DNA of 34,137 nt. Source: Rhabdochlamydiaceae bacterium. Its GTDB lineage: Bacteria; Chlamydiota; Chlamydiia; Chlamydiales; Rhabdochlamydiaceae. Below are positions 32,385-34,137 of the stretch, one piece after another (positions within the stretch are counted from its first letter, which is position 1; every line of letters begins with the position of its first letter). The stretch is taken from contig JAGOLG010000006.1 of NCBI GenBank assembly GCA_017994195.1, positions 1 through 34,137 on the forward strand, in the 5' to 3' direction. The notes under the pieces are model-generated. The model did no database searches. It had not been told where the DNA came from and saw only the letters and a program-made list of their open reading frames with translations. The translations under genes and the position numbers were made by a program.

Positions 32385-34137
32385 TAAAGAACTACTTTGT
32401 GTGCTTAATGAAAATTTTGCAATAAAGGTTTGCTGCTCTTCAATCTCAGATGTCACGAAAAGATATCCTAAGTATTTTTCGTGACATTCTGGACGAACGA
32501 TGATGAGCCGCGCCTCATCAAAATCAGAAAGGTCAAGCTCGGGAATCAGTAAAGCATGTCCTATGATATAGACTGCTGAACTATCGCGCTCAATTTTAAA
32601 CTGATCTTCAGGAAACTCGAGCAACTGCTTCCAGAGCAGAAACCAATTCTTTACTTGTTCAGAGGGCAAAAAGCTGCGCGCCTCCACAGGATATAAAGCA
32701 TGAAAAAAATGTTCTAATAGGGGATCTTTTTTCCCTATTAGCTCCTGTACTTCATCGATAAGCTCTGCCTGTTTTGTAATCAGACCCCCTGTATAATCTC
32801 TTAATTTTCCAATAACTTTTTCAAGCTCATGAAAAACGGTTTGCCTTGCACGAAATAAATCGACGGATTCATCACTGCGCAAAAAAGAGCTTGCAGGCAG
32901 ATGAACACGAAAAACCGTGGCTTCTTTAGGATATTTTTTTCTGAGGAGCCCTACTCGTTTGACTCGATCGGGAATAAATTTTAAAAGCGATTCAGTTTGA
33001 GAAAAGAGATACTGCATCGAATAGCTGGTCGGAAATAAAATGCGTACTAAAATGACTGTGAAATAAAGCTCTCCATTTTTTTGTTCATCAAACGTAAGGA
33101 TGGCTTGAGGAAGATCTTTGACAAATCGGAGCTGACCTGAAAGCGCAACAATATGTTTTAAAATTTCTTCTTCATTTCGGGGCATAAAAATCGATTTTAA
33201 TGGAACTTCAACCGCTTTTTGCACTTCGTGCGGCAGTGCAGTTTTTAGTTCTCTCAAATCTTCTTTTGAAAACAAATCTCCATTTTCTTTTTCGATTTCA
33301 AGATATAAAACGACAACGTCTTTGGAGTGACCTTCAAGAAGATAAAACGAATCTGAAACTATTTTCAGACCAGGGAGCGCTCTTTGAACCGCTTTGCCCA
33401 AATGTTTTTCCTCGAAGATCTCCTCCTGACTTAAAAAGCGGACAGCTACGCACACACCCATGACTGTTTTAGGTCCCCATGGAAGATCCAAAACAACGGG
33501 ACTTATTTTGAGAAGAACATGTCGCTCTGCTCTATTTTTACGATCCATCGATTTTATAAAAAGGTAGGCAGCCGCGATAAGACGACTTAAGTGGTTTGCA
33601 GATCGATGAATTTTAAACTCTTCTCGGCTCATCACCAAAAATTGCTGCAAAAGGCCAAAAATATCGTAATCGATCTCATCAGGGTTTCTTTCAAGAAGTT
33701 TTGTGATTTTTTCTTGAATCTGGGTATTTTTTTGTTCGGGCGAGGTGAAGTGGGTTTCAAGAAGACGGCTAGCGTGATAGACAGAAACCATCCCCAAACG
33801 AATCTCAGTTTCAATGATTTTAAGGTTATGCTCAATTTGGTCTTTTGATAAGGCTTGGTCCAATCGCACGCTCATCTCAGCAATTGTAAAAAGTGTCTCC
33901 GGATCTTTTTGAAAATAAAAATCGGTTGAAAAAAGAGAAGAGACATCGAGCCTTCTACCAGGAAGGAGCCATCTATGGATCATTTCAAAGAAAAATTTAG
34001 CAACATTTAATCTGTGACGGCATACGAAATGCAGCTTGAGGCGATTTCGCACCCATGTCCATTTAAATAGAGGCAAAGAGTCCGGCAAAAATGTTTTAAG
34101 TGATTTCTGAACAAGTTCAGGATATTCAGATACTATC
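32367..34137 (-). CDS. Large hypothetical protein, 5'-truncated by the window end
   Basis: I do not recognise this protein. The frame is open to the end of the window: codons upstream of the first possible start (a TTG at 34088) continue as IVSEYPELVQKSLKTF, so the true start is outside. At least 589 residues are visible. There are no signal peptide or membrane segments in the visible part. The sequence is rich in charged helical segments (LSKDQIEHNLKIIETEIR, KITKLLERNPDEIDYD) alternating with beta-rich blocks (VVVLYLEIE, ELYFTVILVRILF). It mentions no obvious catalytic motif. A basic patch with Arg/His (WVRNRLKLHFVCRHRLNVAK) is near the visible N-terminus. It is probably a soluble cytosolic or secreted multi-domain protein. 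The 3' end overlaps the convergent autotransporter gene by 18 bases. Confidence 0.75.
   Translation of the reverse strand, partial: IVSEYPELVQKSLKTFLPDSLPLFKWTWVRNRLKLHFVCRHRLNVAKFFFEMIHRWLLPGRRLDVSSLFSTDFYFQKDPETLFTIAEMSVRLDQALSKDQIEHNLKIIETEIRLGMVSVYHASRLLETHFTSPEQKNTQIQEKITKLLERNPDEIDYDIFGLLQQFLVMSREEFKIHRSANHLSRLIAAAYLFIKSMDRKNRAERHVLLKISPVVLDLPWGPKTVMGVCVAVRFLSQEEIFEEKHLGKAVQRALPGLKIVSDSFYLLEGHSKDVVVLYLEIEKENGDLFSKEDLRELKTALPHEVQKAVEVPLKSIFMPRNEEEILKHIVALSGQLRFVKDLPQAILTFDEQKNGELYFTVILVRILFPTSYSMQYLFSQTESLLKFIPDRVKRVGLLRKKYPKEATVFRVHLPASSFLRSDESVDLFRARQTVFHELEKVIGKLRDYTGGLITKQAELIDEVQELIGKKDPLLEHFFHALYPVEARSFLPSEQVKNWFLLWKQLLEFPEDQFKIERDSSAVYIIGHALLIPELDLSDFDEARLIIVRPECHEKYLGYLFVTSEIEEQQTFIAKFSLSTQSSSLLELNS

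Overview
The window reads as chromosomal DNA from a Chlamydiota bacterium outside the classical Chlamydiaceae (a Parachlamydia/Waddlia/Simkania-like 'environmental chlamydia'). The reasons are the rpe...efp-accB-accC gene cluster (which I recall as CT121-CT124 order in Chlamydia trachomatis), a compact ribonucleotide reductase small subunit, an M16C insulinase-type protease, a Pmp-like Gly-rich autotransporter, and several lineage-specific proteins with paired membrane segments of the kind these host-dependent bacteria export. No insertion sequence, integrase, phage gene, CRISPR array or rRNA was seen, and no stretch over 300 bases lacks a gene.

Layout. 1-2640: the 3' part of nrdB, converging on a two-gene minus-strand unit that encodes a eukaryotic-type protein tyrosine phosphatase followed by a membrane-anchored unknown. 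2763-5900: an M16C metalloprotease, then tRNA-Val(UAC) and tRNA-Asp(GUC), closed by a strong bidirectional terminator. 5925-10203: a divergent pair (a membrane-anchored low-complexity protein and a small secreted Cys-rich protein), a YitT-family membrane protein and a bilobed-hydrophobic unknown. 10246-12936: a LOG-family phosphoribohydrolase, an aldo-keto reductase and a Bcr/CflA-type MFS exporter, in tight order. 12914-18517: a seven-gene minus-strand operon rpe-yvcK-HAD-efp-accB-accC-rmlA with overlapping or nearly touching junctions and three non-ATG starts. 18591-32384: a surface/secreted-protein island holding a small outer-membrane barrel protein, two paralogous DUF11 proteins, an intimin-type (inverse autotransporter) barrel without passenger, a collagen-like protein, a short repeat protein, a GT2 glycosyltransferase and a Gly-rich classical autotransporter. 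32367-34137: an unrecognised large protein that runs off the window.

How the genes may work together. The operon joins central carbon metabolism, cell-envelope homeostasis, translation of polyproline proteins (EF-P) and fatty-acid synthesis (AccB/AccC), and adds a nucleotide-sugar enzyme. The surface island combines a membrane barrel, a secreted Thr-rich collagen and a sugar transferase, a set that could build a glycosylated adhesive surface. The phosphatase pair and the 378-residue membrane protein are the best host-interaction candidates.

The most striking observation is in that 378-residue protein (5925-7061, minus strand). Two W-x-x-x-F pentapeptides (WADEF, WAGEF) flank an EFLQF..NQI box, the same order and spacing logic as the PEX14- and PEX7-binding region of the eukaryotic peroxisomal import receptor PEX5 and its fungal co-receptors. 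It is a candidate bacterial mimic of peroxisome import machinery. The comparison is from memory and needs a real alignment.
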